Assembly: GCF_009696685.2 (NCBI RefSeq)
Contig: NZ_CP102355.1
Coordinates: 1,145,001-1,209,000, forward strand
Reading direction: 5' to 3'
Origin: Paracoccus sp. SMMA_5_TC
Lineage (GTDB): Bacteria; Pseudomonadota; Alphaproteobacteria; Rhodobacterales; Rhodobacteraceae
Length of the DNA stretch: 64,000 nt
Part shown: in pieces, positions 9,849-18,164 of the stretch
Layout of the letters: every line of letters begins with the position of its first letter
Numbering within the stretch: position 1 is the stretch's first letter
Made by a program: the position numbers and the translations under genes
The notes under the pieces: model-generated
The model's input: the letters and a program-made list of their open reading frames with translations, nothing else
What the model was told of the DNA's origin: nothing
The model's database searches: none

Positions 9849-9949
9849 GGCTGTCTCTTTCAGAAGGACTGGCTGAAGGGTCGTGGCTGGGCCGGCCGGA
9901 CGCATATGGCGCGTGGGCAGGCGGGGCGCAGCATCAGGCGCCCGAACCG

Positions 9950-10042
9950 TCACAGTCGGGCGGTGACGGACAGGCTTTCGCCGTAGAACCGGCCCGGCAG
10001 GCGGGCGCGATCATGGATGTCGAAATAGACGAATCCTTGCAT
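9950..10042 (-). CDS. Possible 30-residue ORF in the leuC leader
   Basis: A short frame reads [30 protein letters not shown], ending about 100 bases upstream of leuC. It lacks a run of leucine codons, so it is not an obvious attenuator leader peptide, and I see no good ribosome binding site. Its composition looks more like protein than the surrounding random frames. Apart from this ORF and the hairpin at 10086-10134, the stretch 9849-10268 shows nothing I can name. Confidence 0.25.
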   Translation of the reverse strand: MQGFVYFDIHDRARLPGRFYGESLSVTARL

Positions 10043-10085
10043 GAGCGTTGTTTTACGCGGGAATCGCCCGTCAGGCAATAACCGC

Positions 10086-10134
10086 CGATGCTGCTGCGAC
10101 CCGCTTTGCGGCGCGGGATCAGCAGCGCCGATCG
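10086..10134. other. Branched hairpin upstream of leuC/rsfS
   Basis: CGAT-GCTGCTG pairs with CAGCAGC and, after a 4-base bulge, ATCG; an inner CCGC-TTT-GCGG hairpin sits inside. It lies between the divergent leuC and rsfS genes with no T tract. It may be a leader structure or an operator; the sequence alone does not decide. Confidence 0.35.
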
Positions 10135-10295
10135 GGGCAATCCGCGTTTCGCAACGGACCGAGATGACAGTTTTCGCGCCCCGGAGCATTGAGCGGGCGC
10201 GATTCCATGCTACATTGAAAAGGCCCCTGCGCCGGGGGAGATCGGCGCGATGACTGGAGGATGAACCCCTGTCCACTACCGTCCCGTCGGCCCCC

Positions 10296-10724
10296 GTGCC
10301 GGCCGCGACCACCGCGGAAACCAGGCTGACCAGCGATCAGCTGCTGGACCGTATTCTTGCCTCGCTTGACGACGACAAGGCCGAGGATGTCGTGACCATC
10401 GACCTTCGCGGCCGTTCGGCCATGGCCGATCACATGGTGATCGCCTCGGGCCGCAACGCCCGTCAGGTCGCCGCCATTGCCGAAAAGCTGGTCGAGCGTA
10501 TCAAGCAGCTTACCGGGCGCTCTGCCCGCGTCGAGGGCAAGGAAACCGGCGACTGGGTGCTGATCGACACCGACGATGTCGTCGTGCATGTGTTCCGCCC
10601 GGAAGTGCGCGAATTCTATCAGCTGGAAAAGATGTGGATGCCGGCGGATGCGCTGCGCTCGGCCACGCTGGACCGGTTGCGCGCCGAACACGCCGCGGCC
10701 GAGCTGCGCCCGCCGCAGAACTGA
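10296..10724 (+). CDS. rsfS: Ribosomal silencing factor RsfS
   Basis: RsfS (Iojap/YbeB family) binds L14 on the 50S subunit and blocks subunit joining in stationary phase. The protein is 142 residues from GTG 10296. The core LDRILASLDDDKAEDVVTIDLRGRS is followed by ADHMVIASGRNARQVAAIAEKL and GDWVLIDTDDVVVHVFRPEVREFYQLEKMW, all family hallmarks. The GTG has no visible ribosome binding site, whereas a CTG at 10269 in the same frame sits 8 bases after GGAGG, so translation may start there and add 9 residues. rlmH follows 18 bases downstream. Confidence 0.94.
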   Translation: MPAATTAETRLTSDQLLDRILASLDDDKAEDVVTIDLRGRSAMADHMVIASGRNARQVAAIAEKLVERIKQLTGRSARVEGKETGDWVLIDTDDVVVHVFRPEVREFYQLEKMWMPADALRSATLDRLRAEHAAAELRPPQN

Positions 10725-10742
10725 TCGCGGCGGCGCCCGGCC

Positions 10743-11210
10743 ATGCGCATGGTCATTGCCGCCGTCGGGCGGCTGCGGCAGGGCCCCGAGTCCAGCCTGA
10801 TCGCCGATTATCTCGACCGTCATGCCAAGGCGGGGAGGGCGCTTGGCCTGCCGCCGGTGCAGGTGGTCGAGGTCGAGGACCGGCGCGGCGGCGGCATGGC
10901 GGCAGAGGCGGCATTGCTGGCGCGTGCCATTCCCGAAGGCGCGGCGCTGGTGGTGCTGGATGAACGCGGCCAGCAGCTGACCTCGCCCGAATTTGCCGCG
11001 CGGATCGGGGCCTGGCGTGACCAGGCCCGCGACATCGCCTTTGTGATCGGGGGCGCCGATGGCATCGAGCCCGCGCTGCGCGGCCGCGCAGACCTGGCGA
11101 TCAGCTTCGGACGCATGGTCTGGCCGCATATGCTTGTGCGGGTGATGCTGGCCGAACAGATCTATCGCGCCACCACCATCCTGTCCGGCAGCCCCTATCA
11201 CCGCCTCTGA
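10743..11210 (+). CDS. rlmH: 23S rRNA m3-pseudouridine-1915 methyltransferase RlmH
   Basis: RlmH is a SPOUT-class SAM methyltransferase acting on pseudouridine 1915 in helix 69 of assembled ribosomes. The 155-residue protein carries the trefoil-knot motifs LVVLDERGQQLTSPEFA, IAFVIGGADG and the C-terminal LLVRV-like VMLAEQIYRATTILSGSPYHR, which is diagnostic. It follows rsfS by 18 bases, a conserved pairing of ribosome-related genes. Confidence 0.97.
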   Translation: MRMVIAAVGRLRQGPESSLIADYLDRHAKAGRALGLPPVQVVEVEDRRGGGMAAEAALLARAIPEGAALVVLDERGQQLTSPEFAARIGAWRDQARDIAFVIGGADGIEPALRGRADLAISFGRMVWPHMLVRVMLAEQIYRATTILSGSPYHRL

Positions 11211-11287
11211 CGCCGAACCGTTAAGTCTTTAGACACTATTGGCGCGGTCGTTTACCCTTTCTTGACTATCATGGTGGCATCCGAACG

Positions 11288-11860
11288 ATGGGGGCCACGA
11301 TGATCCCGCAACAACCTGCCGCAACCCCGCGCCCGGGCCTGGCGCCCGCTGGCCGCGTGACCGCCCCTGTGGCGCCGGTAACGGTGCCGGAACCGGGTGC
11401 CCTGCCGCCGGTGGCACAGCCGCCCGCAGCCGAACGCGCCGCCGGGGCCGATGGCGATATTTCCGCTGCGCGCCGCGTCTATGATACCCGCGGGCCGGGC
11501 GACGCTTCGGGGGCGGTGCCCGCTGACGGCAGGTCAGGCGAACCCGGCACCCCGCAGGACCGGGCAGAGTTTCGCGCCCAGGCCATCGCCCTGCTGCGCC
11601 AGGCCTATGGCGAGGATCCCGGATTTCAGCGCGCCATGCGGCTGGGCACGCTGGTCATCCGCACCCTGGCCGATCAGCCCGCCCCCGAGATGCGGCCCGA
11701 ACTGAGCTATGCGGTGTATCGCGCCGGCGCGATGCAGTCGGCGCCGGATGGCACCTGGCACGGCGTCGCGCCGCCGCCCCGCGCCCCGGTGACTGTGCGG
11801 GTCGCCGCGCCGCAGGACTTCATCGCCTGGTGGCCGCGACCGGCCCCCGAGCGCCCCTAG
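11288..11860 (+). CDS. Hypothetical Pro/Ala-rich protein
   Basis: No family is recognised. The first 90 of 190 residues are Pro/Ala/Gly-rich and look disordered. The second half (RAEFRAQAIALLRQAYGEDPGFQRAMRLGTLVIRTLADQPAPEMRPELSY) appears helical and then ends WHGVAPPPRAPVTVRVAAPQDFIAWWPRP. No signal peptide or membrane segment is seen. ATG 11288 and ATG 11300 are both possible starts. Its 3' end meets the convergent LOG-family gene, with a 4-base overlap. Confidence 0.6.
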   Translation: MGATMIPQQPAATPRPGLAPAGRVTAPVAPVTVPEPGALPPVAQPPAAERAAGADGDISAARRVYDTRGPGDASGAVPADGRSGEPGTPQDRAEFRAQAIALLRQAYGEDPGFQRAMRLGTLVIRTLADQPAPEMRPELSYAVYRAGAMQSAPDGTWHGVAPPPRAPVTVRVAAPQDFIAWWPRPAPERP

Positions 11861-12684
11861 GGGCAGGGGATGATCCAGTCGTCGATGATGCGCACCGCGT
11901 CCTCGGCGGTTTCGGCATAGCTGATCAGGTCCAGATCCTCGGGGCTGATGGTGCCGGCCTCGGCCAGGGCGGGCCAGTTGATGACCCTGCGCCAGAATTC
12001 CTCGCCGAACAGGATGAAGGGGATGCGCCGCATGCGCCCGGTCTGGATCAGGGTCAGGGTCTCGAACATCTCGTCCAGCGTGCCGAAACCGCCAGGAAAG
12101 ATCGTGATCGCCTTGGCCCGCATCAGGAAATGCATCTTGCGGATGGCGAAATAGTGGAAGTTGAAGCACAGGTCGGGCGTCACATAGGCATTGGGCGCCT
12201 GTTCGTGCGGCAAGACGATCGACAGCCCGATCGAGGCTCCCCCGGCCTCATGCGCGCCCAGGTTGCCCGCCTCCATCACACCGGGGCCGCCGCCGGTGCA
12301 GATGACGTTTTCCGCGCCATAGCTTTCCAGGCTGCGTTCGGTCATCAGCCGGGCAAAGCGCCGCGCCTCGTCATAGTAATGCGACAGTTCGGCCAGCATC
12401 GGCGTGCGGGCGCTGTCGCGGTCCTGGGGGGCGGGGATGCGGGCGCCCCCGAACATCACCACGGTCGAGCGGATGCCGCGCGCGTCCATGATCATCTGCG
12501 GCTTCAGCAGTTCCAGCTGCAGCCGCACCGGGCGCAATTCCTCGCGCAGCAGGAATTCGGTATCGGTGAAGGCCAGGCGATAGGCCGGGGCGCGGGTCTG
12601 CGGCGTGTCGGGGGTGGTGCGCGCGGCGGCCACGTCCTGATGGCTGTCGCGGAAGGGGTGGTTACGCTCGTCTAGCTCGTTCAT
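11857..12684 (-). CDS. LOG-family protein (TIGR00730), possible cytokinin riboside 5'-monophosphate phosphoribohydrolase
   Basis: The 275-residue protein has a Rossmann-like fold with STVVMFGGARIPAPQD, the glycine-rich CTGGGPGVMEAGNLGAHEAGG, and the LOG signature PGGFGTLDEMFETLTLIQTG with the catalytic Glu. Family members cleave the N-glycosidic bond of AMP-like nucleotides; the true substrate in most bacteria is not known. It has a longer N-terminal region than the 180-residue LOG proteins, placing it with the large TIGR00730 group. The ATG at 12684 was chosen over upstream frames that lack similarity. It diverges from dapD. Confidence 0.88.
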   Translation of the reverse strand: MNELDERNHPFRDSHQDVAAARTTPDTPQTRAPAYRLAFTDTEFLLREELRPVRLQLELLKPQMIMDARGIRSTVVMFGGARIPAPQDRDSARTPMLAELSHYYDEARRFARLMTERSLESYGAENVICTGGGPGVMEAGNLGAHEAGGASIGLSIVLPHEQAPNAYVTPDLCFNFHYFAIRKMHFLMRAKAITIFPGGFGTLDEMFETLTLIQTGRMRRIPFILFGEEFWRRVINWPALAEAGTISPEDLDLISYAETAEDAVRIIDDWIIPCP

Positions 12685-12712
12685 CCAAACCTCGGGCAGG
12701 GTTTGCCGCGCA

Positions 12713-12741
12713 TTGCGCGGCCGCACCCACGGGCTTATAGC
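12713..12741 (+). promoter_or_regulatory. Candidate sigma-70 promoter of dapD
   Basis: TTGCGC and TATAGC are 17 bases apart, ending 38 bases before the dapD ATG. The match to TTGACA/TATAAT is partial, though TATAG-type -10 boxes recur before other genes in this window. Confidence 0.4.
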
Positions 12742-12779
12742 CCTTGGGTGACAGTTTCCACCCACGAGAGGCCAGACCA

Positions 12780-13604
12780 ATGTCGAATGACGCCCTTGAA
12801 GCCGCCATCGAAGCCGCATGGGAGATCCGCGACCAGATCACCCCGGCCAGCAAGGGCGAGGCGCGCGATGCCATCGAAGCCACGCTGGAGGCGCTGGACA
12901 AGGGCGCGTTGCGCGTGGCCGAAAAGCGCGGCAACGACTGGCATGTCAACCAATGGGCGAAAAAGGCCGTGCTGCTGGGCTTTCGCCTGAAGGACATGGA
13001 AATGCACGCCGGCGGGCCGCAGAACGGCGGCTGGTGGGACAAGGTGGACAGCAAGTTCGCCGGCTGGGGCGAGGCCGACTGGCGGGCGGCGGGCTTTCGG
13101 GCGGTGCCCAACTGCGTGGTGCGCCGTTCGGCCTATATCGCCAGGGGCGTGGTGCTGATGCCCAGTTTCGTCAACCTGGGCGCCTATGTCGATGAAGGCA
13201 CCATGGTAGATACCTGGGCCACCGTCGGATCCTGCGCCCAGATCGGCAAGAACGTGCATCTGTCGGGCGGTGTCGGCATCGGCGGCGTGCTGGAGCCGAT
13301 GCAGGCCGGCCCCACCATCATCGAGGACAACTGTTTCATCGGCGCCCGTTCCGAGGTGGTCGAGGGCTGCATCGTGCGCGAAGGCTCGGTGCTGGGCATG
13401 GGCGTGTTCATCGGCAAGTCGACCAAGATCGTCGATCGCGAGACCGGCGAGGTCATGTATGGCGAAGTGCCGGCGGGTTCGGTGGTGGTCGCCGGGTCGA
13501 TGCCGTCCAAGAATGGTGTGAACCTTTACTGCGCCGTCATCGTCAAGCGTGTCGATGCGCAGACCCGGTCGAAAACCTCGATCAACGAACTGCTGCGCGA
13601 CTGA
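12780..13604 (+). CDS. dapD: Tetrahydrodipicolinate N-succinyltransferase DapD
   Basis: DapD uses succinyl-CoA to acylate tetrahydrodipicolinate in the succinylase branch of lysine and diaminopimelate synthesis. The 274 residues comprise a helical N-terminal domain ([46 protein letters not shown]) and a left-handed parallel beta-helix of hexapeptide repeats ([48 protein letters not shown]), then [26 protein letters not shown]. The ATG at 12780 has GAGAGG upstream. Confidence 0.98.
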   Translation: MSNDALEAAIEAAWEIRDQITPASKGEARDAIEATLEALDKGALRVAEKRGNDWHVNQWAKKAVLLGFRLKDMEMHAGGPQNGGWWDKVDSKFAGWGEADWRAAGFRAVPNCVVRRSAYIARGVVLMPSFVNLGAYVDEGTMVDTWATVGSCAQIGKNVHLSGGVGIGGVLEPMQAGPTIIEDNCFIGARSEVVEGCIVREGSVLGMGVFIGKSTKIVDRETGEVMYGEVPAGSVVVAGSMPSKNGVNLYCAVIVKRVDAQTRSKTSINELLRD

Positions 13605-13733
13605 TCGCGCGCCATGCTGTTGCGCGCCTGCATCGCTGCGGGCGCGCCGGCCCTTCCCTGCGCAAAAAATCGTGAACCCGGCGCGCGGCTGCGGCGTTGA
13701 CGGCCCGGGAACTCGGTTCACAGGAGATTGCAC

Positions 13734-13985
13734 ATGGAAGGCTTGGGTTGGATCGCGGCGATCATCGTGGGCGGCCTGGCGGGATGGATCGCCAGCAGCA
13801 TCATGAAGGCCGATACGGGGATTTTCCTCAACATCATCCTTGGTATCGTCGGCGCGGTGATCGGCAACGCGCTGTTGGGCATGGTCGGGCTCAGCGCCCA
13901 GCCGGGCAGCTGGCTGGCGCAGGGCGTGGTCGGGCTGGTCGGCGCTGTGATCCTGATCTGGCTATACCGCGCGGTCGCGCGCTAG
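13734..13985 (+). CDS. GlsB/YeaQ/YmgE-family stress membrane protein
   Basis: This 83-residue, almost wholly hydrophobic protein has the family pattern of three helices: GWIAAIIVGGLAGWIASSIM, FLNIILGIVGAVIGNALL and GVVGLVGAVILIWLYRAV, with GIxG-type glycine motifs typical of transglycosylase-associated (GlsB/YeaQ) proteins. The ATG at 13734 has AGGAG 7 bases upstream; an in-frame start two codons earlier is possible. A strong terminator follows. The molecular role of the family is unclear; members respond to envelope or acid stress. Confidence 0.88.
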   Translation: MEGLGWIAAIIVGGLAGWIASSIMKADTGIFLNIILGIVGAVIGNALLGMVGLSAQPGSWLAQGVVGLVGAVILIWLYRAVAR

Positions 13986-14022
13986 CAGCTGCAAGGTCGC
14001 GGCCTGGGTCGCGGATCGGATC

Positions 14023-14047
14023 GGGGCGGGACATCCCGCCCCTTTTT
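14023..14047 (+). terminator. Rho-independent terminator after the GlsB gene
   Basis: A perfect 9-base stem, GGGGCGGGA with TCCCGCCCC, around a 2-base centre is followed directly by five Ts. It ends the GlsB transcript and reaches the stop codon of the convergent YbaK gene. Confidence 0.9.
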
Positions 14048-14520
14048 CATGCGGTAAAGGCCGCGGGCTGCGCCCCGGTCAGCGGCAACAGATCCTGCGG
14101 GTTGATCGCAAACAGGTGGCGCGGGGTGCCGGCGGCGGCCCAGACGGTGGCGAATTCCAGCAGGCGCGGATCGACAAAGGCCCGGACCGGACGCAAATGA
14201 CCCACCGGCGCAACCCCGCCGATGGCAAAACCGGTTTCGGCGCGCACCTGTTCGGCGTCGGCCCGCGTCAGCGGCTGGCCGGCCACCTGCGCCGCGCGGG
14301 CGGGATCGACGCGATTGCCGCCGGCAGTCAGAAACAGCAGCACCTGACCGCTGTCGGCGCCGCGAAAGATGATCGACTTGGCGATCTGATCGACCGCGCA
14401 GCCCACCACCTCGGCCGCGCCTTGTGCGGTGCGGGCGCGGTCGTCGGTTTCGCGGATGTCGACGGCCAGTCCGGCGGCCTCCAGCGCGGATTGCACGCGG
14501 CGCAAGCTCTTGCTCATCAT
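14047..14520 (-). CDS. YbaK/ProX-type aminoacyl-tRNA deacylase
   Basis: The 157-residue single-domain protein of the YbaK/EbsC superfamily hydrolyses mischarged aminoacyl-tRNA in trans. Signatures are VGCAVDQIAKSIIFRG with the conserved lysine, GFAIGGVAPVGHLRPVRAFVDPRLL, and WAAAGTPRHLFAINPQDLL. It is shorter than the editing domain of ProRS and stands alone. Cys-tRNA(Pro) or Ala-tRNA(Pro) are the usual substrates, but the exact specificity cannot be read here. Confidence 0.88.
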   Translation of the reverse strand: MMSKSLRRVQSALEAAGLAVDIRETDDRARTAQGAAEVVGCAVDQIAKSIIFRGADSGQVLLFLTAGGNRVDPARAAQVAGQPLTRADAEQVRAETGFAIGGVAPVGHLRPVRAFVDPRLLEFATVWAAAGTPRHLFAINPQDLLPLTGAQPAAFTA

Positions 14521-14574
14521 CGTCCCCTTCGGTTACGGGCTAGGGATAGCCGTCATGCAGACAAAGGAAAAGCC

Positions 14575-14889
14575 ATGGCCCAGCAGGTCTATACTCTTCT
14601 GGTCGAGGTCGGGCGCAGCGCCGATGACGGCCTGCCGCCGGATGCGACCGGTGCGGCGCTGATCTGCTATGCCTCGGGCGTGGACGAGGCCGAGGCGGTG
14701 CGCGAAACCGTCGCCATCCTGAAACAGGCCGGGCTGGCACCGCTGGAGGTCACTGGTCATGGCAGCATCGACGAACGCCTGGCCGAGGGGCACGACATCC
14801 CGGCCGAGGAACGCGCGCTGATGGATCGCGCCCTGGCCGAGAACGCGGTGATCGTCGCCCAGATGGAACCCATATTCGCCGAGGACTGA
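14575..14889 (+). CDS. Small conserved-looking cytoplasmic protein
   Basis: The 104 residues begin MAQQVYTLLVEVGR and are acidic (GVDEAEAVRETVAILKQAGLAPLEVTGHGSIDERLAEGHDIPAEERALMDRALAENAVIVAQMEPIF), with no membrane segment. The layout suggests an alpha/beta ferredoxin-like fold: strand, long helix, strand, helix. AAAGGAAAAG precedes the ATG. I do not recognise the function. It diverges from the YbaK gene and is followed by a small hairpin and the transglycosylase. Confidence 0.75.
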   Translation: MAQQVYTLLVEVGRSADDGLPPDATGAALICYASGVDEAEAVRETVAILKQAGLAPLEVTGHGSIDERLAEGHDIPAEERALMDRALAENAVIVAQMEPIFAED

Positions 14890-14898
14890 TCCGCCCTA

Positions 14899-14918
14899 CC
14901 CAGCCGCACCGGGCTGGG
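14899..14918 (+). terminator. Hairpin after the 104-residue gene
   Basis: A 7-base stem, CCCAGCC with GGCTGGG, around a 6-base loop begins 10 bases past the stop. There is no T tract, so termination is uncertain. Confidence 0.35.
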
Positions 14919-14959
14919 CTAGAGTAAGCGCAAACAGCACAAGAACAGGGACAGGCAGG

Positions 14960-16210
14960 ATGATGACAGGCATTTCCCGCGCGGCGATCGTGGCGCTTCT
15001 GATCGGCAGTCTGGCGGGATGCGGGGTGTCCATACCCTCGGCCGGGGGCGGGACGGGGGGCAATTTCGCCGGCCTGCCGACCGCGAACGGTCAGGGCTCC
15101 GAGGCGGGCTTTCGCAACTGGGTGGCCAGTTTCCGCCCGCGGGCGCTGGCAGCGGGCGTCGCGCCGCAGGTGTTCGACAGCGCCATGGCCGAGGCGCATT
15201 TCATGCCCAGCCTGATCCAGCTGGACCGGCGGCAGAGCGAATTCACCAAGCCGATCTGGGCCTATCTGGACGATGCCATCGGCAGCCGCGGCGCCACCGG
15301 TCGCGCCAGGGCCGGCCAGCACGCCGCCACCCTGGCCGCGATCGAGGCGCGCTACGGCGTCCCGCGCGAGGTGGTGCTGGCGATCTGGGGGATGGAATCG
15401 AATTTCGGGGCCAATCGCGGCAATACCCGCATCGTCCCGGCGCTGGCCACGCTCGCCTATGACGGGCGGCGCGGCGAGTTCTTCGCCGGCGAGCTGGTGG
15501 CGGCGCTGCGCATCCTGCAGGCGGGCGACATCGACAACGCGCGCCTGGTGGGCAGCTGGGCGGGGGCGATGGGGCACACCCAGTTCATGCCGTCGTCCTT
15601 CCTGGCGCATGCGGTCGATTTCAACGGCGACGGGCGGCGCGACATCTGGTCGGACGATCCGACCGACGCGCTGGCCTCGACCGCGCTGTATCTGCGCCAG
15701 AACGGCTGGCGGCCGGGTCAGCCCTGGGGGGCCGAGGTGGTCCTGCCGCCGGGTTTCGACTACAACGCCACCGGCAAGGGGGTGCAGCGCTCGGGCAGCG
15801 ACTGGACGGCGATGGGGGTGCGCACGCGCAGCGGCGCGCCGGTGCCCTCGGGCTCGATCCTGGTGCCGGCAGGCGCGCGCGGTCCGGCCTTTGTCATCAC
15901 CGACAATTTCCGCGCCATCCTGAAATACAACGCCTCGGACAGCTATGCGCTGGCGGTCAGCTACCTGTCCGAAGCCATCGCCGGCCGGCCCGGAATCCAG
16001 GGCGCCTGGCCGCGCGGCGACCGGCCGCTGTCCAGCAGCGAAAAATCCGAAATCCAGCGGCTGCTGATGGCCCGGGGCTTTGACACCGGCGGCGTGGACG
16101 GCAAGCTGGGCAGCCAGTCGACCGAGGCGATCAAGGCGTTCCAGCGGTCGCGCGGGCTGACGCCGGATGGCTATGCCGACACCCGGCTGCTGGCGTTGCT
16201 GCGCGGCTGA
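14960..16210 (+). CDS. Lytic murein transglycosylase lipoprotein (MltB/SLT_2 type) with peptidoglycan-binding domain
   Basis: This enzyme cleaves glycan strands of peptidoglycan to 1,6-anhydro ends at the outer membrane or periplasm. The 416 residues contain a lipoprotein signal with lipobox LAGC (Cys21), the SLT_2 catalytic domain with FMPSLIQLDRRQSEF, the catalytic Glu in AIWGMESNFGANRGN (about 146), WAGAMGHTQFMPSSFL and DFNGDGRRDIW. A C-terminal peptidoglycan-binding domain (about 350-416: IQRLLMARGFDTGGVDGKLG, AIKAFQRSRGLTPDG) follows. It stands alone between a convergent and a same-strand gene. Confidence 0.95.
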   Translation: MMTGISRAAIVALLIGSLAGCGVSIPSAGGGTGGNFAGLPTANGQGSEAGFRNWVASFRPRALAAGVAPQVFDSAMAEAHFMPSLIQLDRRQSEFTKPIWAYLDDAIGSRGATGRARAGQHAATLAAIEARYGVPREVVLAIWGMESNFGANRGNTRIVPALATLAYDGRRGEFFAGELVAALRILQAGDIDNARLVGSWAGAMGHTQFMPSSFLAHAVDFNGDGRRDIWSDDPTDALASTALYLRQNGWRPGQPWGAEVVLPPGFDYNATGKGVQRSGSDWTAMGVRTRSGAPVPSGSILVPAGARGPAFVITDNFRAILKYNASDSYALAVSYLSEAIAGRPGIQGAWPRGDRPLSSSEKSEIQRLLMARGFDTGGVDGKLGSQSTEAIKAFQRSRGLTPDGYADTRLLALLRG

Positions 16211-16232
16211 CGGCGGGCAGGATTCCCGCGCC

Positions 16233-16254
16233 ACCGGCGCCTGCGGGCGCCGGT
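16233..16254. terminator. Bidirectional terminator hairpin
   Basis: A perfect 9-base stem, ACCGGCGCC with GGCGCCGGT, and a 4-base loop lie exactly between the convergent transglycosylase and rppH genes. There is no T tract on either strand. Confidence 0.6.
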
Positions 16255-16749
16255 TCAGGCCAGAAATTCGGCGAAATCGGCCAGCACCCTTGCATAGACC
16301 TGGCGCTTGAACGGGACGATGCTGTCGATCAGCTCGGCCGCCGGCATCCAGCGCCAGCGATCGAATTCCGGATGCGCGGTCTGGATGCGCACGGCGCTGT
16401 CGGGGCCCAGAAAGCGCATGGCGAACCATTTCTGTTTCTGCCCGCCGTATCGCCCCTTCCAGACCTTGCCCAGCAGTTCGGGCGGCAAATCATAGGTGAT
16501 CCAGTCCGGGCTTTCGGCCAGAACCTGCACCAGTTCGGGGGAAACGCCTGTTTCCTCGACCAGTTCGCGCAGCGCCGCCTGACGCGGGGTTTCGCCCTGG
16601 TCGATCCCGCCCTGCGGCATCTGCCAGGCCGGGCCGGGGTTGTCGATGCGCTGGCCGGCAAAGATCAGCCCTTGCGGGTTGATCAGCACGACGCCGGCAC
16701 AAGGCCGATAGGGCAGGCCCGACGGCCCCAGAGGTTCCGGCGCGCTCAT
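16255..16749 (-). CDS. rppH: RNA pyrophosphohydrolase RppH
   Basis: RppH removes pyrophosphate from the 5' end of transcripts and starts mRNA decay. The 164-residue Nudix protein has the full Nudix box at about residues 47-69 ([23 protein letters not shown]), the RppH/Ap4A-hydrolase features [37 protein letters not shown] and EFDRWRWMP. Its start overlaps the ctpA stop by 4 bases, making it the last gene of the gpmI-envC-ctpA-rppH chain. Confidence 0.96.
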   Translation of the reverse strand: MSAPEPLGPSGLPYRPCAGVVLINPQGLIFAGQRIDNPGPAWQMPQGGIDQGETPRQAALRELVEETGVSPELVQVLAESPDWITYDLPPELLGKVWKGRYGGQKQKWFAMRFLGPDSAVRIQTAHPEFDRWRWMPAAELIDSIVPFKRQVYARVLADFAEFLA

Positions 16750-18164
16750 TGCCGGGCGGCCCCGCCATCGGCCGCGCCTTCGCCGGTCACCGCCGGCTTG
16801 GCAGCGTCCGGCACGGCATCGGCCTGAAAGCTGACCGCCGCCAGCCCCTTGAGGATATCGACCGCATAGGCCAGCTGGTAATCTTCCTTGCGCAGCTTGG
16901 CGGTGGCCTCGACCTGCTTGGCCTCTTCCTCGATCTGGCGCTTTTCCTCGTCGGAAACGGCGTCATTGTTCAGCGCCCCGCGCAGATCGGCCTCGGAGCT
17001 GAGGAATTTCGATTCGCTGCGCGGCTTGTCGGCATCCTCGTCTTCGGGCGTGACCGGATCGGGCTGTTCCACGATGATGTCGGGCTGGATCCCCAGCGCC
17101 TGGATGGAACGACCCGAAGGCGTGTAATAGCGCGCCGTGGTCAGGCGGATGGCGCTGTCGGAGGTGACCGGCATCACCGTCTGGACCGAGCCTTTGCCGA
17201 AGGATTTCGTGCCCACCACGATGGCGCGGCGATGATCCTGCAAGGCGCCGGTCACGATTTCCGAGGCCGAGGCCGAGCCGCCGTTGATCAGCACCACCAT
17301 CGGCTTGCCTTGTGCCAGATCGCCGGGCTTGGCATTCCAGCGTTCGCTTTCCTCGGGCTTGCGGCCGCGGGTGGAAACGATCTCGCCCTTGTCGAGGAAG
17401 GCGTCCGACACGTCGATGGCCTGGTTCAGCAAGCCGCCGGGGTTGTTGCGCAGGTCCAGCACGAAGCCGGTGACCTTTTCGATGCCGCCGGCATCCTTGA
17501 CCGCCTTGGCCAGTTCGCTGCGCAGCGTGTCGAAGGTTTCGTCGTTGAAGGTGGTGACGCGCAGCACCACGGCATGGCCCTCGATACGGGTCTTGACCAC
17601 GGTCAGCTTGATGACATCGCGGGTGATGGTCAGGTCGAAGGGTTCCTTTTCCCCCTCGCGCAGGATGGTGATCTTGATTTCCGAGCCGACCGGGCCGCGC
17701 ATTTTCTCGACCGCTTCGTCCAGGGTCAGACCCATCAGCGATTCACCGTTCACATGGGTGATGAAATCGCCGGCCTTGACCCCGGCCTGGGCGGCGGGCG
17801 TGTCGTCGATGGGCGAGATGACCTTGACCAGCCCGTCCTCTTGCCCGACCTCGATCCCCAGCCCGCCGAAACTGCCGCGGGTCTGGGTCTGCATGTCCTG
17901 GTAATCCTTGGCCGACAGGAAGGATGAATGCGGATCCAGCGAGGTCAGCATGCCGTTGATCGCGGCCTCGATCAGCTTCTTGTCGTCCACCTGTTCGACG
18001 TAATCGGCGCGCACCCGTTCAAAGACATTCCCGAACAGGTCAAGCTGTTCATAGACCGATGCATTCCTGCCGGTTTCCTGTGCGATCAGGGGGCCGGCGA
18101 CCTGTGTGGCGACAGTGATGCCCGCAATCGTGCCGATCGCCCCTGCCAGAAGATAATGTTTCAT
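16746..18164 (-). CDS. ctpA: Carboxyl-terminal processing protease CtpA (S41)
   Basis: This periplasmic serine protease cleaves C-terminal tails of envelope proteins, often peptidoglycan hydrolases. The 472 residues begin with a signal/anchor helix ([22 protein letters not shown]), followed by a PDZ domain (about 95-175, [33 protein letters not shown]). The S41 catalytic core has the Ser in [18 protein letters not shown] and the Lys in [13 protein letters not shown], giving the Ser-Lys dyad. A charged C-terminal region ([19 protein letters not shown]) is probably coiled. It overlaps envC and rppH by 4 bases each. Confidence 0.95.
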   Translation of the reverse strand: MKHYLLAGAIGTIAGITVATQVAGPLIAQETGRNASVYEQLDLFGNVFERVRADYVEQVDDKKLIEAAINGMLTSLDPHSSFLSAKDYQDMQTQTRGSFGGLGIEVGQEDGLVKVISPIDDTPAAQAGVKAGDFITHVNGESLMGLTLDEAVEKMRGPVGSEIKITILREGEKEPFDLTITRDVIKLTVVKTRIEGHAVVLRVTTFNDETFDTLRSELAKAVKDAGGIEKVTGFVLDLRNNPGGLLNQAIDVSDAFLDKGEIVSTRGRKPEESERWNAKPGDLAQGKPMVVLINGGSASASEIVTGALQDHRRAIVVGTKSFGKGSVQTVMPVTSDSAIRLTTARYYTPSGRSIQALGIQPDIIVEQPDPVTPEDEDADKPRSESKFLSSEADLRGALNNDAVSDEEKRQIEEEAKQVEATAKLRKEDYQLAYAVDILKGLAAVSFQADAVPDAAKPAVTGEGAADGGAARQ

